A model generated the notes under the pieces. The model saw nothing but the letters and a program-made list of their open reading frames with translations, was not told the origin of the DNA and ran no database searches. A DNA stretch of 64,000 nucleotides from Calycina herbarum (taxonomy: Eukaryota > Ascomycota > Leotiomycetes > Helotiales > Pezizellaceae), in contig LLEY01000029.1 of NCBI GenBank assembly GCA_001414485.1, positions 62,001 through 126,000 on the forward strand. The letters run 5' to 3'. Made by a program: the position numbers and the translations under genes. This document shows positions 1 through 13,700 of the stretch, piece by piece (the stretch's first letter is position 1; every line of letters starts with the position of its first letter).

Positions 1-1420
1 ATATATACTACTATAATAAACAACGTAGTTAGAAGCTAATACTAAAAGAGGAGGATAAAGTCTACTTAGTATAAAAGAATATTAATATAAAAAGACTAAG
101 TAATAAACTAGATTATAAAAAACTTAAACTATTTAAAATTAAACAAGTTAAAGGACCTTTAAATTATAAATTAGTACTACTAAAGATAATAAACATCTAC
201 CTAGTATTCTATATATTCTTACTCGAACCAGTACTACTAGGAGCACTACTAGCCTCATTTATAGAAATTCAACTAGTTAATCTAAATACTAAATACGAAG
301 TTAAAAGAATTCTTAACTATAAGATTATTAGAAGTAAGATTAAGTATTTAATTAAATAATTAGATTATCTATATTTAAAAAATATATAAGAACTAAAAAG
401 CAACCTTAACTATTACCTAAAAAAAACTTCAGAAGTTCTACTAATAAAACCTAGGGCTTCCTAGAACTTAGGACTAGGGTTAGACAAAGATATATCGTTA
501 GAAAGTACCTATTTAACAAAAGGAGCTATCTCGAAGACAGGAAACTAGGCAGAAGAGGACTCGGGAGAAGGACTTAAAAGAGGAGGACTCAGAGGAGTAA
601 TAGAGAATCGTTTATATATAAGGCTAAAGAAAAACCGATACACAGGTTTTCGAAGCCTAGGGACAGGAATAATAAGATAGCTAGGGCTATTATAGAACCT
701 TTTCAACTGAATATACTTAGAATAGTAAGAGGATTTAGAAAGCTCTAGGAAGTATTAACAGGACTGTTTACAATAGAAAGAACAAGTCTTAGCTAGACGT
801 TATACGGATTCGATCTATATAGTAAGAGCTAAACGCTCTTTTCGTTTAATATATAAGAAGGATATGTTTATATATAAAAGAAGGTTAACGTCTTACTAAT
901 AAACATATTTAGGTCGGAATTCTAGTATAGAGACATACTAGGCTAAGAAGAGAATAGTGTTATAAATCACGTACTAGTACGTAACAAAGTAAAGTCTAGG
1001 CGACGCTCTAATAAGACGAGCACTATTATAACCCTAGAAGAAGGAAAGGATTAAGTACGATAGGATATATAATCCTAAGGATCTTATTACAGTTATATCA
1101 CGTAACTCGGTTAGAACGGTCAGATGATAGAGTCCGGTTTTAAGAAGCCTTAGAAATAAAGTCGGACTCTATTTTTAAGACTCCTACTAAGGAGGACTCT
1201 AAAATATAAACGAAGGTTCTATATAAGACTAGCACGTCTGCTATTAGATAGGAGCTTCGTACTTAACTTTAGTTATTAATCTTATTATCTTACTTAATAT
1301 CTTTGATATAAGTAACGAGTTCACTTCTAAGTAAACAATCTATTATATCTATACTTCTTACCTATATACCAACCTTCGAGACTTAGTCACCTTTGTTTAG
1401 TTCGTTTGAGTTTCGTTACA
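1..1420 (+). mobile_element. 3' end of a Ty3/gypsy chromovirus (RIP-degenerated), + strand
   Basis: The first ~430 bases read on the + strand as the tail of a gypsy integrase and a chromodomain. There is a GPLNYKLVL stretch, then a LLEPVLLG stretch, then a chromodomain-like YEVKRILNYKIIRSKIKYLI with stops where Trp or Gln codons are expected. The same segment is found on the minus strand of the two larger elements at about 4.5 kb and 11.6 kb. A purine-rich tract (about 945-957) directly precedes the LTR at 958-1420, as a polypurine tract should. The 5' part lies outside the window. No intact reading frame remains. Confidence 0.75.
958..1420 (+). repeat. 3' LTR of the left-edge chromovirus (463 bp)
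   Basis: Starts TGTTATAAATCAC and ends GTTTCGTTACA, so the TG...CA termini are intact. It is the reverse complement of the LTRs at 3320, 9904, 10324, 17181 and 18000, and has the same 463-bp length as the solo LTR at 18000-18462. Confidence 0.8.
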
Positions 1421-3103
1421 AATCTATACTATAGTAGTATATTAATATATTAGCTAAATAGACGAGTCTATCTTCTTTTATAAAGAACTTAGCTCTTAAA
1501 AGAATACCTAGTCTATAATCTTTATAAAATACTAGAATTAGATAACTATTCTCTTTTTACTACTAAGAATCCAAGTCTTATTTACTTGAATTAAGCTTAG
1601 AATAAACAAGTATAGTACTAAATCGATTTTAGAAATTAATAAGTAAACTTCGCTAAAAAAGAGAAATAGTACGAAGAAATAATATATACTAATAAGAGTT
1701 ATATTCTAGTAGAGCTTGTTAAAGAAAGAGAGGAAATATAAGAGTAAATTATATTACTGATTTTAATAATATTACTTATAGATTATTAATTAAACTTTCA
1801 AAGGAAATATTTAGTATTATTTATATCTCTTTTCAGTTATCTAAATTATAACTAATATTAGTATCTTTAGTATCTCCGCTTCTTCTGTTTTATATCTCTA
1901 TCTTATCAAAGCTAATACTTACTCTTAGACGAGAACTCGAAGTATTATTATTTTACTAAGTACGCGAGGTAGGATATAAGCTACGAGTGAAATAAGAGGC
2001 TTGATCTAAAGCGCGCTATAGAGTTTAGAGTTTCTCTTAGGAATCGTAGCTCTCGAGAATTATAAAAAGTCGATAAGAGGAAGCGATCTTCTTAATTCTT
2101 TACTCTTTTTATAAATAGAGTAACTTTATAATCCGAGAACTAAAATTTTCTAAAGAGGTGATCTTTTTTACTTCCGAGAGATTTAAAGATCTATTCTTTT
2201 CTATAGAATCTACTAAGTTCTTCTTTAATAAATAATAAAAGAGTTAATTAAAAGCTCTTTAATCTACGACCTTAATCTATATTATAAAGGTTTAGTAGTT
2301 TTTGTCTTTTATATTAATAATTCTATCTTATAAGAGAGAAGTATATACCGAAGTTAGTTTCTTTTCTATTACTTTTATTCTTCTTAATTTCTTACTTATA
2401 TACCCTGGTTTTTAAGTTAAGCTAATACTATATTCTACTATAATATATTCTTTAAACATTTCTCTAATATTCTACGTATATTTACTACTAATTATTTATA
2501 AGTTTTATTTCTCTTTAGTAAACAAAATCGATTATATATAATAAGAGTTTTATAGAGAATAGTATTATAAGCTCGAGTAAGACGTAGAGAACTAGTTTAT
2601 ATATATCTAATAGAATAGAAAGGTTTAAGAGTATAAAACTTAATAGAAAGAATAGAAAAATAAAAAAAGCGCTCTCTAAAATACCTTATAAGTCGTTCGA
2701 TATATAAGTGTTTTAAGTTACTTTAAAAGCCTAAGTTTACTCTAAAACTAGTCGTTAAATAAAAAACCTAAGTAGAGTCAAGTAAACAAATATAGTTCGA
2801 AACTAAAATTCGAGATTAATAGTCGTTTAAATTATAATTCTTTTAAAATGTTTTTTTATCTCTATTATTAGAATAAATCTCGTTACTCTATATCTTAACT
2901 ACGGTATCTTAATCGTACTAAAAAGTTAGATTAACTAAATCGTAAATAGTAAATCGTAAATCGTAAATCGTAAATCGTAAAGTATTACTTTCTATATATA
3001 TAAAATAGTTAAATTCCTTTACTCTCGTTCTTCTCTCTCTCTCTCTTTCTTACTACTCTATACCTATAAAGCTATCTATATTAAGACTAAATAGTCTTCT
3101 TTA
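1421..3103. other. AT-rich degenerated DNA, no gene seen
   Basis: Stops occur in all frames and I recognise no domain. It contains a short 7-nt tandem array (TCGTAAA units, one diverged) at about 2940-2981 and a CT-rich tract at about 3025-3050. It is probably unrecognisable transposon remains. Confidence 0.5.
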
Positions 3104-3255
3104 TAGTATAACAGCTCTCTATAAATATACTAAAAGAGATACTTATAGAATAGTATCTATTTATATATACTAAGCAAGACTTCGGTAGAACCTCGGCACG
3201 TGATCTAGCCTCGGTTACGTGATCTAGTCGTATATAACTAGGACTGTTATACTAC
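3104..3255. mobile_element. MITE-like element, copy 1
   Basis: About 150 bp bounded by the perfect inverted ends GTATAACAG and CTGTTATAC. Each end is flanked by TA, as expected for a TA-targeting element. The body contains paired CACGTGATC-type motifs and matches a second, longer copy at 18664-18871. There is no coding capacity. Confidence 0.5.
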
Positions 3256-3319
3256 TCTCTTCTTCAACCGGGCCCTCTCTAACTAAGCCGCTTTGTCTTC
3301 TATAGATATAGAGTCGTTA

Positions 3320-3766
3320 TATAACGAAACTTAAACGAACTAAACAAAGATAACTAAGTCTCGAAGGTTGGTATATAGGTAAGAAGTATAGATACGCTAG
3401 GTTATTTACTTAGAAGTGAACTTGTTACTTATATTAAAGATGTTAAATAAGATAATAAGATTAATAACTAAAGTTAAGTACGAAGCTTCTATCTAGGTAG
3501 TAGATGTACTAGTATATATAGAACCCCTTATACTATCTAGATCCTTATATAAGCCTAGATTCCTAGATCCTTTTAGATCCTCTATAAGATCTAATAGGAT
3601 CTATTATATAACCCTTAATAGTTATCTAATAGTAAGATCCTAGAATATCTAAATACCTTTATATTACTAATTCCCTCTTATACTACCTTCTACTTCCTAG
3701 ATCTTATACCTTATCTTATTAGAGTACTATCTAGACTACTTACTACGTATAACGTGATTTATAATA
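3320..3766 (-). repeat. LTR of chromovirus 1, left (447 bp)
   Basis: Begins TATAACGAAAC, a C/G-to-T/A degraded form of TGTAACGAAAC, and ends GTGATTTATAATA. Its length equals the split right LTR of the same element. Confidence 0.8.
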
Positions 3767-6700
3767 CTATCCTCTTCTTAGCCTAGCGTATTCTTATACT
3801 TAAGTATAAACTAAGGAACTTAGTTAAGATACTAGTAGTATCCTTTCCTTTCTATTATATCCTACTCTATATAGAAGAAGAAAGAAGAATATATACTTCT
3901 TATAAAAAGTATTAAAATAGTTTATAATAAAATATTACTATACTCTTACTATACTTCTTAAAAGTGTAGATGTTTTATAGATTCCTTCTAATCTTCTTAA
4001 TATTTTAAATACGTTTAGTTAAAACTAAAATATAATAGAACCGACGACGCCTAAGAGAAAAACGTTCCTTATACTAGCGACTAGGCTTCTATTAAAAAAT
4101 AAGAGGAGAAGCTAGAGAGAGAGGAGGAGGAAGTAATAATAAGGATTCTACGATTATGAAAATAGAAGGCCTTTCTAAAAGAAAGACAGTGTAAAATGTC
4201 TTATTAAAGGCTTTATTTTCTTAATAAACTCGACGCTACTAAGGAGGTAGAAAAGAAAGAGAAAGAGGAGAAAGAGAGAGAGGAAAAAGAACAGCGAGAG
4301 GCAGAGGTCGTCTACTTAACAGCCTCGTCTATTCCTATTAGTTTCTAATCTAAGATAGGTCTTAACCTAGCCTTCTTTAAGGCCTTTTCTTTAAACTACG
4401 AGATATAAGTAAACCTAGGTTTTATTAGTAGAATTTCTAAAGTTCTACTAGGTAATAGTTAAGATTACTTCTTAGCTTTTAAGTATTTTCTAAATATAAG
4501 TAATCTAACTATTTAATTAAGTACTTAACCTATTCTCTAATAAGCTTATAGTTAAGAATCCTCTTAACTTTATACTTAGTATTTAGATTTATTAGTTGAA
4601 TTTCTATAAGTAGAGCTAGTAGTGCTTCTAATAGTACTAGTTTAAGTAAGGATATATAGAATACTAGATAGATGTTTATTATCTTTAGTAGTATTAATTT
4701 ATAATTCAAAGGTTCTTTAATATATTTGATTTTAAATAGTCTAAGTTTTTTATAATCTAGTTTATTACTTAGTTTTTTTATATTAATATTCTTTTATACT
4801 AAATAGACTCTATCTCTCTCTTTTAGCGTTAGCTCCTAACTACGTCGTTTATTATAGTAGTACGCGTTCCTTTTAGTAATAAACTACAAATCCTCTATAA
4901 GTTCTTTATATAACCTCTTAATTTTTAAGACCTAAATATAAGTAAGCTAATTATTAATAGTCGTAGATAGCGGTTCTTAGTATACTAATAATTTATATCT
5001 AAAGTTAGTATAGAATAATATAATAAGTATTATTTCTATTACTAAACTATTATAAGTAAACTATACTAAAAGTAATAGTTCTACCTAGTTATTTTACTAG
5101 TAGTTTATATAATAATAAAGGTATATTTTAACTACTTAATTCATCTGTTCGTTTCTTCTATTTATTTAAAGGTAAAAAGCTATTAAAAGCTTTCTTTTTA
5201 TATCTAATTATTTTATAAGAGTAATCTAAAATTTTAAAGTAAAGAGCTTATCTCTGTCTAAGAGTATTTCTTTAGATAGTCTATATCTTAAGACTACTTC
5301 TCTAAAGAATACGAATACTAATTCCTTAGCTATACTTAACTCTATATAAGCTATTAGAATTATATACTTTATAAGTTATTCTATAATAACTAGGATTATA
5401 TTATACTTAACTCCTATTATTAGATCTTTAGATTTTAGTAATTTAATAATAAAATCTATAGATATTAATTTCTAAGGTATCTATAGTATTAGAGTAGTAT
5501 TTATCTATTTATAAGAAGTGTAGTAGGAAGCCTTATTCCTAGTATAGGTATTATATTCTACTATTACTTTTTTAACTATTATAAATAACTAATTAATATA
5601 GTAGTATTATCTTATTCTCTAGAAGGTTCTATGAATTCCTTAGTATCTATAAGCGAGTATAGTATAGTATTCTTATATAAATTCTTTTATATATAAGCTA
5701 AGAACCTATAATTTCCCTTTTATATACTAGTTATAACCTTTATATATATTCTAAATTTTATCTATCTAGATATTATTTATTACTACTATTTTATATATAG
5801 TAGGTACTAAGTCTCTATTCTTAAGAGTTTTTAAGATTATAATCTTCTTATACTCTTTATTTCTCTTATATCTAGGTTTCTAGCTAAGAGTATTAGCTTA
5901 AGTATTTAACGTTCTTTTTATATATTAAATAATAATATTAAATCCTTCTAATATCTCTAATTATCTAGCTAATTATCTAGTTATAAGTTCCTTAGTTATT
6001 ATAAATGTCCTAAGATTCTTATAGTTAGATAAAACTATAACTAGGTGTTTTACTAGCTATAAATAAATTCTCTAGTATTCTAAAGCTAATACTATAGTAA
6101 GTAATTCTTTATTAAAGATATTATAGTTTTATTATACTAGGTTAAATGTTTTTAAATAATATATAATAGGTATAAGTTTCCCCTTTTTATTTAGTTATAA
6201 GTAAATTATATCTACTAATATATCTAAGGTATCTATTTTAATTATACTTAGTTTCTTTATATTAAAATCGTATAGAATAGGTTTTTCTATAAACCTTGCT
6301 TTAATCTTTTAAAAAGTGTTCTTAGTCTATTTATTCTAAATAAATTTAATAGCTTTCTTAACTAGTACTATTATTAGTTTAGTAATTTTTACATAGTCTT
6401 ATATAAATAGACAGTAGAAGTTTATAAATCTAAAAAAGGACTATATATCTTTTATATTCTCTAGTAACTTCTAGTTTAAGATATCTTAGATCTTTACTAG
6501 ATCTATTTCTATTTTCTCTAAGCTAAATACCTATCCTAGGAAAAGTGTCTAAGTTACTCTAAGCTTATATTTTAAGAGCTTTAGCTAAGAGTTTACTTTT
6601 ATAAGTTATTATAAAACTTCTCTAATATATCTCTTATATTCTTCTTCTTTTTCTAAGAAGATTAAGATATTATCTAGGTAATAGATTACTATTATTCTTA

Positions 6701-9700
6701 GAAGATCTCTTAAAATATTATTATTTTATTTCTAATATATAGCTAGTATATTATAGAGTTTAAATAGTATAACTATATATTTATAAAAGCTTAATAGTAA
6801 GGTAAATACTATCTTCTATTTATCTCCGACTTTTATTTATATAAGTCTATAAGTGTTTTATTAATCTAGTTTTATAAATTATACTACCTTACTTAACTTA
6901 TCTTATAAGTATTAGCTAAGTAGTAGTAGATAAGCGTTCTTAACTATAACGTGATTTACTTCTTAGTAATTAATATATACTCTCTTATCTAGATTGTCTT
7001 TCTTTTTAATAATAAGTATATTTAAGGTAATTAGTAACTTAGATTTTCTAATATATCTCTTCTTAATACCTTCCTTTATATAACTTTCTATTCTCTATAG
7101 GCTTTTCTAGTTATATAACTGAAGCTTCTACTTTAAAAGGTAATAACTCTCTTTTAATTTAATCTTATAATCTTATAAGTAATGTTTTAGTAAGGCTTAC
7201 AAGTCTTCTAGGTTTTTAAACAAAGCCTTAAATTCTCTATACTATATAAGTATTTCGTTATTAGCTTTCTTACTAACTTATAGAGGACCCTAGGTAAGGT
7301 GTCCTAGTACTTTAGAAGAGGTGGCGCTAACCTTGTTCTAGTCTTAAAGTTATAAACACGAACCTATGTATTTATATTAACTAAAGGTTATTTTCTAAGC
7401 CTTCTAGTTAATATCTAGATTATGTTTTTAAATCTATAATATACTAAGTATTGCTTTCTTATTCTCTATTTTAATAATATTAAATTATATATCTAAGTAG
7501 TATCTTTTAATAGTAATCTTTATTAGAATAGTTTACTAATTAATAATTCTATCCTAGTATATAACGTCTATTCTATTAACTACTCCTAAGTAGTATAGCC
7601 TTATACTTTTAATTAAGATATTTAGCTTCTTCTAAGCTACTAGGGAAAGGAAATTACCTATTACTCTAGAATTAATTAAGACTTAGAGTTCCTTTCCTCT
7701 TATCTTTACTATTACTATAAGTTAATTTTCTCTAGATATAGCGTTTAACTCTCTTATAGTAGTATAATTTTCTAGTTTAATATAATAAACCTTAAATCTT
7801 CTCTTACTATTATCTCCTTTCTAAAAGCTTAAGAAGAAGATTACTTTTTTATTATTAGAAAAAGCTACTTCGTATACTAGACTATCTTCTACTATTCCTT
7901 TAGATTCTAGAAGTGTTCTTATAAAACGTCTTTCTATAGACTAGTCTAATAATACTTATAGTTTATACTAAACCTATTTAACAGTTACTCTATATAATAT
8001 CTTAGTAGTCTACTATTTACCTTTTATAGGTTAGTAGAATTCCTAGATTAGGTTAGTCTAGAGGTCTACCTTAGTAACTCTAAATATTCGTTAATCCTCT
8101 AATTCTTTAAATACTATTATAATTCCTTTTTTAACTCTTAATATCTAATATTTCTTATTAATTTCTAATTTATAGTCTTAACTAGGTAGGTAAGTAGTTA
8201 TATCCGACTTTAGACATCTATTATATTTATTAAATCCTTCTAGGTAATACTACTACTATTTAGTAATATTATTTCTTAAATTAGTAACTATCTATAGATC
8301 TCCCTCCTCTAGGTAGTTGTTTAGTATCGTCTGTTCTAGTCCCAGCTTCTTAAACTTAATAGTTTCCCTCCTAGTAATAGAGCTAACTATGGTTACTCGA
8401 TCTTAATCATTCCTTATTATCTTATAAGTAGTTAAGATAGTAGGATTAACTTCTTAAGTAGAATATAAGCTCTAGAAATCAGGTTTCTATCCTTCTATAT
8501 ATACCTATCTATTCCCTTTCTTAAAGGTTCTAATAAATACCTATGTTTCTCCTTCTTTAGGTTTATATATTCTAGGATCTATCTCTAATAAGTCAGATTC
8601 TAACTCTGATAACTCTAATAAACTCGTTAATAGTAGTAATTTATATCCTACTTAAAGAGGTAGTTTATAATCTATTTCTAACTATATATTATAATATTCT
8701 TTAAGTAATAGATCTCTATTATTATTAGTATCTTATACTTTACTAACTTATAACTTAATTCCTTTATTTAATTATAAGTATATAACACCTACTATTATAT
8801 CTATAGCGTCTATTTCAATTTATATACTATATCCTCTAGCTTCGAGTTCCTTATCTATAAGTTTAATTTTATTAAGTAATACTACTTTCTTACAGACTAT
8901 AGCGTTAATTCGTCTCTTCCTATTAGAGTCTTTCTTCTTACTATACTTATTTACTCTATAGCTAGGAAAGCCACAGTTATAATATAAGTTCTACTTACGT
9001 CGACGATTTCGCTTCTTCTAAGAAAGTCCTCCTTTCTTTTAAAAGGTTTTCTTCTATATAGCGTTCGCCTCCTTACTATGTTTATTAACATAAGAGTACT
9101 TCTACTTTCCTATCTTATAACTCTTTTCCCTATATCTAAGATTACTCTTCCTAAATTCGTATAAGCGGTTATCTAACTAGATAACCTCCTTAATTATACT
9201 CGTAATAGTTAAGAACTATATATTCTACTTAGCTATTTCCTTATAGATATATACCTTTAATCCTTTATAAAAGAGTTCTATAAGAGTAATAGTATTCTAC
9301 TCTAATTTCGTTCTATATTATTAAAACTTATTAGTATAATCTATTATAAATCCGGTTTAGCGTAACTCTAAAAGCTTATATATAGCTATATAGATCGTGT
9401 TAAAGTCTCTAAAGACTTTTCTAATAGTTACTTTAAATCTCTTCTAAGATTTAAATATAATCTTAGTTAATTCTATCTTTCTATCTTCGTTCTTATTTTT
9501 AAAGAAGTCCTCTAAGTATAGCTAAGCCTATTCTAATACTAATCCCCTAAGATAGAAGATAGCAAAGATAGTTTATAAGTTATAATTACCTTTAAACTTA
9601 TTAGAATTAAAGTTAAAGTAGATGTCTATTTAGAGAAGGAATAAGTCGAGTTCCTTTCGCTTTCTATAATATATATCTAGTATCTTAACTTTAATAGCTT

Positions 9701-9903
9701 TAAGTACTTCGACCTTATAGAGCTCGAGAGCGTCTAGTATATTAATATTATCGTCGTTCCTAGTTAACTAGGTACTAGCAGGTGTTCTTCTAGTCACGCT
9801 TCTAGATATTCTTACAACGTTAACTCGACTAGTATTTAGGCTAGCTACTATAGCAAGGGTTACTAGGGCTATAGTAACTGAGCTTCTAAGTAGGTGCTTA
9901 AAG

Positions 9904-10323
9904 TATAATAAAACTTAAATAAATTAAATAAAGATAACTAAGTCTCGAAGGTTAGTATATAAGTAAGAAGTATAGATATACTAGGTAATTTACTTAGAAG
10001 TAAACTCGTTACTTATATTAAAGATATTAAATAAGATAATAAGATTAATAACTAAAGTTAAGTACGAAGCTCCTATCTAGGTAGTAGACGTGCTAGTATA
10101 TATAGAACCTCTTGTACTATCTAGATCCTTATATAAGCCTAGATCCCTAGATCTCTTTAGATCTCTTATAGAATCTAATAGGATCTATTATATAACCTCT
10201 AATAGTTATCTAATAGTAAGATCCTGGAATACCTAAATACCTTTATATTACTAATTCCCTCTTATACTACCTTCTACTTCCTAGATCTCGTGCCTTGTCC
10301 TGTCAGAGCGCCGTCTAGACTAC
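9904..10323 (-). repeat. LTR of chromovirus 1, right, first 420 bp (interrupted)
   Basis: Shares with the left LTR a middle section of GATCC-rich sequence that is absent from chromovirus 2. It breaks off at ACTAC, where chromovirus 2 is inserted, and resumes at 17622. Confidence 0.8.
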
Positions 10324-10764
10324 TGTAACGAAACTCAAACGAACTAAACAAAGGTGACTAAGTCTCGAAGGTTAGTATACAGGTAAGAAGTACAGATGCG
10401 CCGGGTTGTTCACTTAGAAGTGAACTCGTTACTTATATCAAAGATGTTAAATAAGATAATAAGATTAATAACTAAAGTTAAGCACGAAGCTTCTATCTAA
10501 TAGCAGACGTGCTAGTCTTATATAGAACTGTAGTCTCTCGTTTCAGTCGCTCTAGTCGCTCGCTCTAATCGCTTCAGTCGACAGACGACTTAGGCGACTC
10601 AGGCGACTAGGTCACGTGATGCTTCTTACCAAAGGAAATCCATAGATCGCTTAGCTAGTCTAAGGATCCCTTTTTCTTTGCTTATAAGAGTTTCCGATAG
10701 TACTTAACCTATTAGAGCGCTGCCTAGTCTTCACTTATTATATACTTATACGTGATTTGTAATA
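10324..10764 (-). repeat. LTR of chromovirus 2, left (441 bp)
   Basis: Starts TGTAACGAAACTC and ends GTGATTTGTAATA. It contains a GCGACT-rich section and CACGTGAT that are shared only with the LTR at 17181-17621. Confidence 0.88.
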
Positions 10765-13700
10765 CTATCCTCTTCTTAGCCTAGCGTATCCCTACGCTTA
10801 AGTACGTCCTAAGAAATACTATTAGAAGGCTATTAGCCTTCTTTTACTATAATGTTTTTAATAACACTATCTATAAAAAATAAACTAAAATAAAATCGTA
10901 TTAATAACGCCCTCTATATCGATCGAGTAGGATCTGAAATATCGCCTTATACTCGCTATCTTACTTCCACGTCCGGTCGTCGCTATATATCTATTACTAA
11001 GAGTAAGAAATGTTCTAAGTATACTAGAAAGAGTAAAACTTATAATATTAAAGAGTAAAATCGAATACTCTTAACTTTTAAATAGGAATCTCTTAATACG
11101 TAGAAACGCTATCTACGGGTCGAGGAGGAGACAGCCTATTAGGCCTAAGAAAAGGCCTTTTAGGCCTAGTAGGAAGCAATGTTAAAAGTTCTCTGTCTTC
11201 GAGTATAATAACGTCTTCTTAATAAGCGAGAATAATAAATGCTTTGTCGAGGACTTAGCACTCTTTAAGAGCTAGATAAAGCTAAGAAGAAGGAGGAAAA
11301 GGAAAAAGAAGAGAAGGAAAGAGAAGAGGAGGCTGCTAAGCTAGCTGCCTACTCTACCTCTACTGCCTCTAACCCTGCTTTCAACCTAGGTCTCGATCCT
11401 AGTTTCCTTAAGGTCTTCCTTATTAATCACCTGATATAGGCAACCCTAGGTTTTAATAGTAGAAGTTCTAAAGTTCCTCTAAGTACTAGTTAATATTCTT
11501 TCTAGGTTCCTAAGTATTTTCTAAGTATAGGTAATCTAACTATTTAATTAAATACTTAATCTTACCTCTAATAATCTTATAGTTAAGAATTCTTTTAACT
11601 TTATATTCAACGTTTAGATTAACTAGTTAAATTTCTATAATTAGAGCTAGTAGTGCTCCTAGTAGTACTAGTTCAAGTAGAGATATATAGAATACTAGAT
11701 AAATGTTTATTATTCTTAGTAGTACTAATTTATAATTTAAAGGTCCTTTAATATATTTAATTTTAAATAGTCTAAGTTTTTTATAATCTAGTTTATTACT
11801 TAGTCTTTTCGTATTAATATTCTTCTATACTAAGTAGACTTTATCCCTCTCTTTTAGCGTTAGCTCCTAACTACGTCGTTTATTATAGTAGTACACGTTT
11901 CTTTCTACTATAAATTACAGGTCTTCTATAAGTTCCTTATATAGACTCTTAATTTTTAAGACTTAAACACAAGTAAGTTAGTTATTAATAGTTATAGATA
12001 GTAGTTCTTAATATACTGTTAATTTATACCTAAAATTAGTATAGAATAGTATAATAAGTGTTATTTCTATTATTAAACTATTATAAGCAAACTGTGCTAA
12101 GAGCAGCAGTTCTACCTAGTTATCTTACTAGTAGTTTATATAATAATAAAGGTATATTTTAACTACTTAATTCATCCGTTCGTTTCCTCTATTTATTTAA
12201 GAGTAGAAAGCTATAAAAAGCTTTCTTTTCATACCTAATCGTTCTATAAAAGCAATCTAAAATTTCAAAGTAAAGAGCTTATCTCTATCTAAGAGTATTT
12301 CTTTAAGTAGTCTATATCTTAAGACTACTTCTCTAAGAAATATAAATACTAATTCCTTAGCTATACTTAACTCTATATATACTATTAGGATTATATACTT
12401 TATAAGTCGTTCTATAATAACTAGGATTATATTATATTTAACTCTTATTATTAGATCTTTAGATTTTAGTAATTTAATAATAAAATCTATAGATATTAAT
12501 TTCTAAGGTATCTATAGTATTAGAGTAGTGTTCATCTGTCTATAAGGAGCATAGTAGGAAGCCTTATTCCTAGTATAGGTATTATATTCTACTAATACTT
12601 CCTTAACTATCATAGATAACTAATTAACATAGTAGTATTATCTTATCCTCTAAAGAGTTCTATAAATTCCTTAGTAACCGTAAGCAGGTATAATATAGTA
12701 TTCTTATATAAACTTCTTTACGTATAAGCTAGGAACCTATAATTTCCCTTTTATATATTAGTTATAACTCTTATATATATTCTAAATCTTATCTATCTAG
12801 ATATTATTTATTACTACTATCTTATATATAGTAGGTACTAAGTCTCTATTCTTAAGAGTTTTTAAGATTATAATCTTCTTATACTCCTTATTTCCCTTAT
12901 ATCTAGGTTTCTAGCTAAGAGTATTAGCCTAAGTATTTAACGTTCCTTTTATATATTAAATAATAATATTAAATCCTTCTAATATCTCTAACTATCTAGC
13001 TAATCGTCTTATTATAAGTTCCTTAGTAGTTATAAATGTCCTAAGGTTCTTATAGTTAGATAAAACTATAACTAAATATTTTACTAACTATAAATAAATT
13101 CTCTAGTATTCTAAAGCTAATACTATAGTAAGCAATTCCTTATTAAATATACTATAATTTTATTATACTAGGTTAAATATTTTAAAATAATATATAATAA
13201 GTATAAGTTTCCTCTTATTATTTAATTATAAGTAAATCGTACCTACTACTATATCTAAAGCGTCTATTTCGATTATACTAAGTTTATTTATATTAAAATT
13301 ATATAAAATAGGGTTTTCTATAAATCTTACCTTAATTTTCTAAAAAGCATTTTCTACCTATTTATTCTATATAAACTTAACAGCTTTCTTAACTAGTACT
13401 AATATTAGTTTAGTAATATTTATATAGTCTTATATAAATAGATAGTAAAAGTTTATAAATCTAAGAAAGGACTATATATCTTTTATATTCTCTAGTAATT
13501 TCTAGTTTAAGATGTCTTAAATCTTTATTAGATCTATTTCTATTTTTCTTAAGCTAAATACCTATCTTAGAAAAAGTATCTAAGTTACTTTAAACTCGTA
13601 TTTTAAGAGTTTTAACTAAGAGTTTACTTTTATAAATTGTTATAAAACTTCTCTAATATATCCCTTATATTCCTCTTCTTTTTCTAAGAAGATTAAGATA

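Larger units (their letters stand above)
3320..10323 (-). mobile_element. Ty3/gypsy chromovirus 1 (outer element), main part
   Basis: Long RIP-degenerated LTR retrotransposon coded on the minus strand. Reading leftwards one meets a CCHC zinc knuckle (about 8.95 kb), reverse transcriptase (about 6.9 kb), RNase H, integrase, and a chromodomain (about 4.5 kb), all with stops. The left LTR is 3320-3766 (447 bp). The right LTR is 9904-10323 (420 bp) and is completed by 27 bp at 17627-17653, again giving 447 bp. A polypyrimidine stretch at 3767-3779 (polypurine tract on the coding strand) abuts the left LTR. Flanking 5-mers CGTTA (3315-3319) and TATTA (17654-17658) differ only by C-to-T and G-to-A changes and may be the target duplication. 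Confidence 0.85.

Noticed and set aside
2940..2981. Short direct repeats that could suggest a CRISPR array
   Set aside because: Seven-nt units without unique spacers in a eukaryotic genome; simple tandem repeat.
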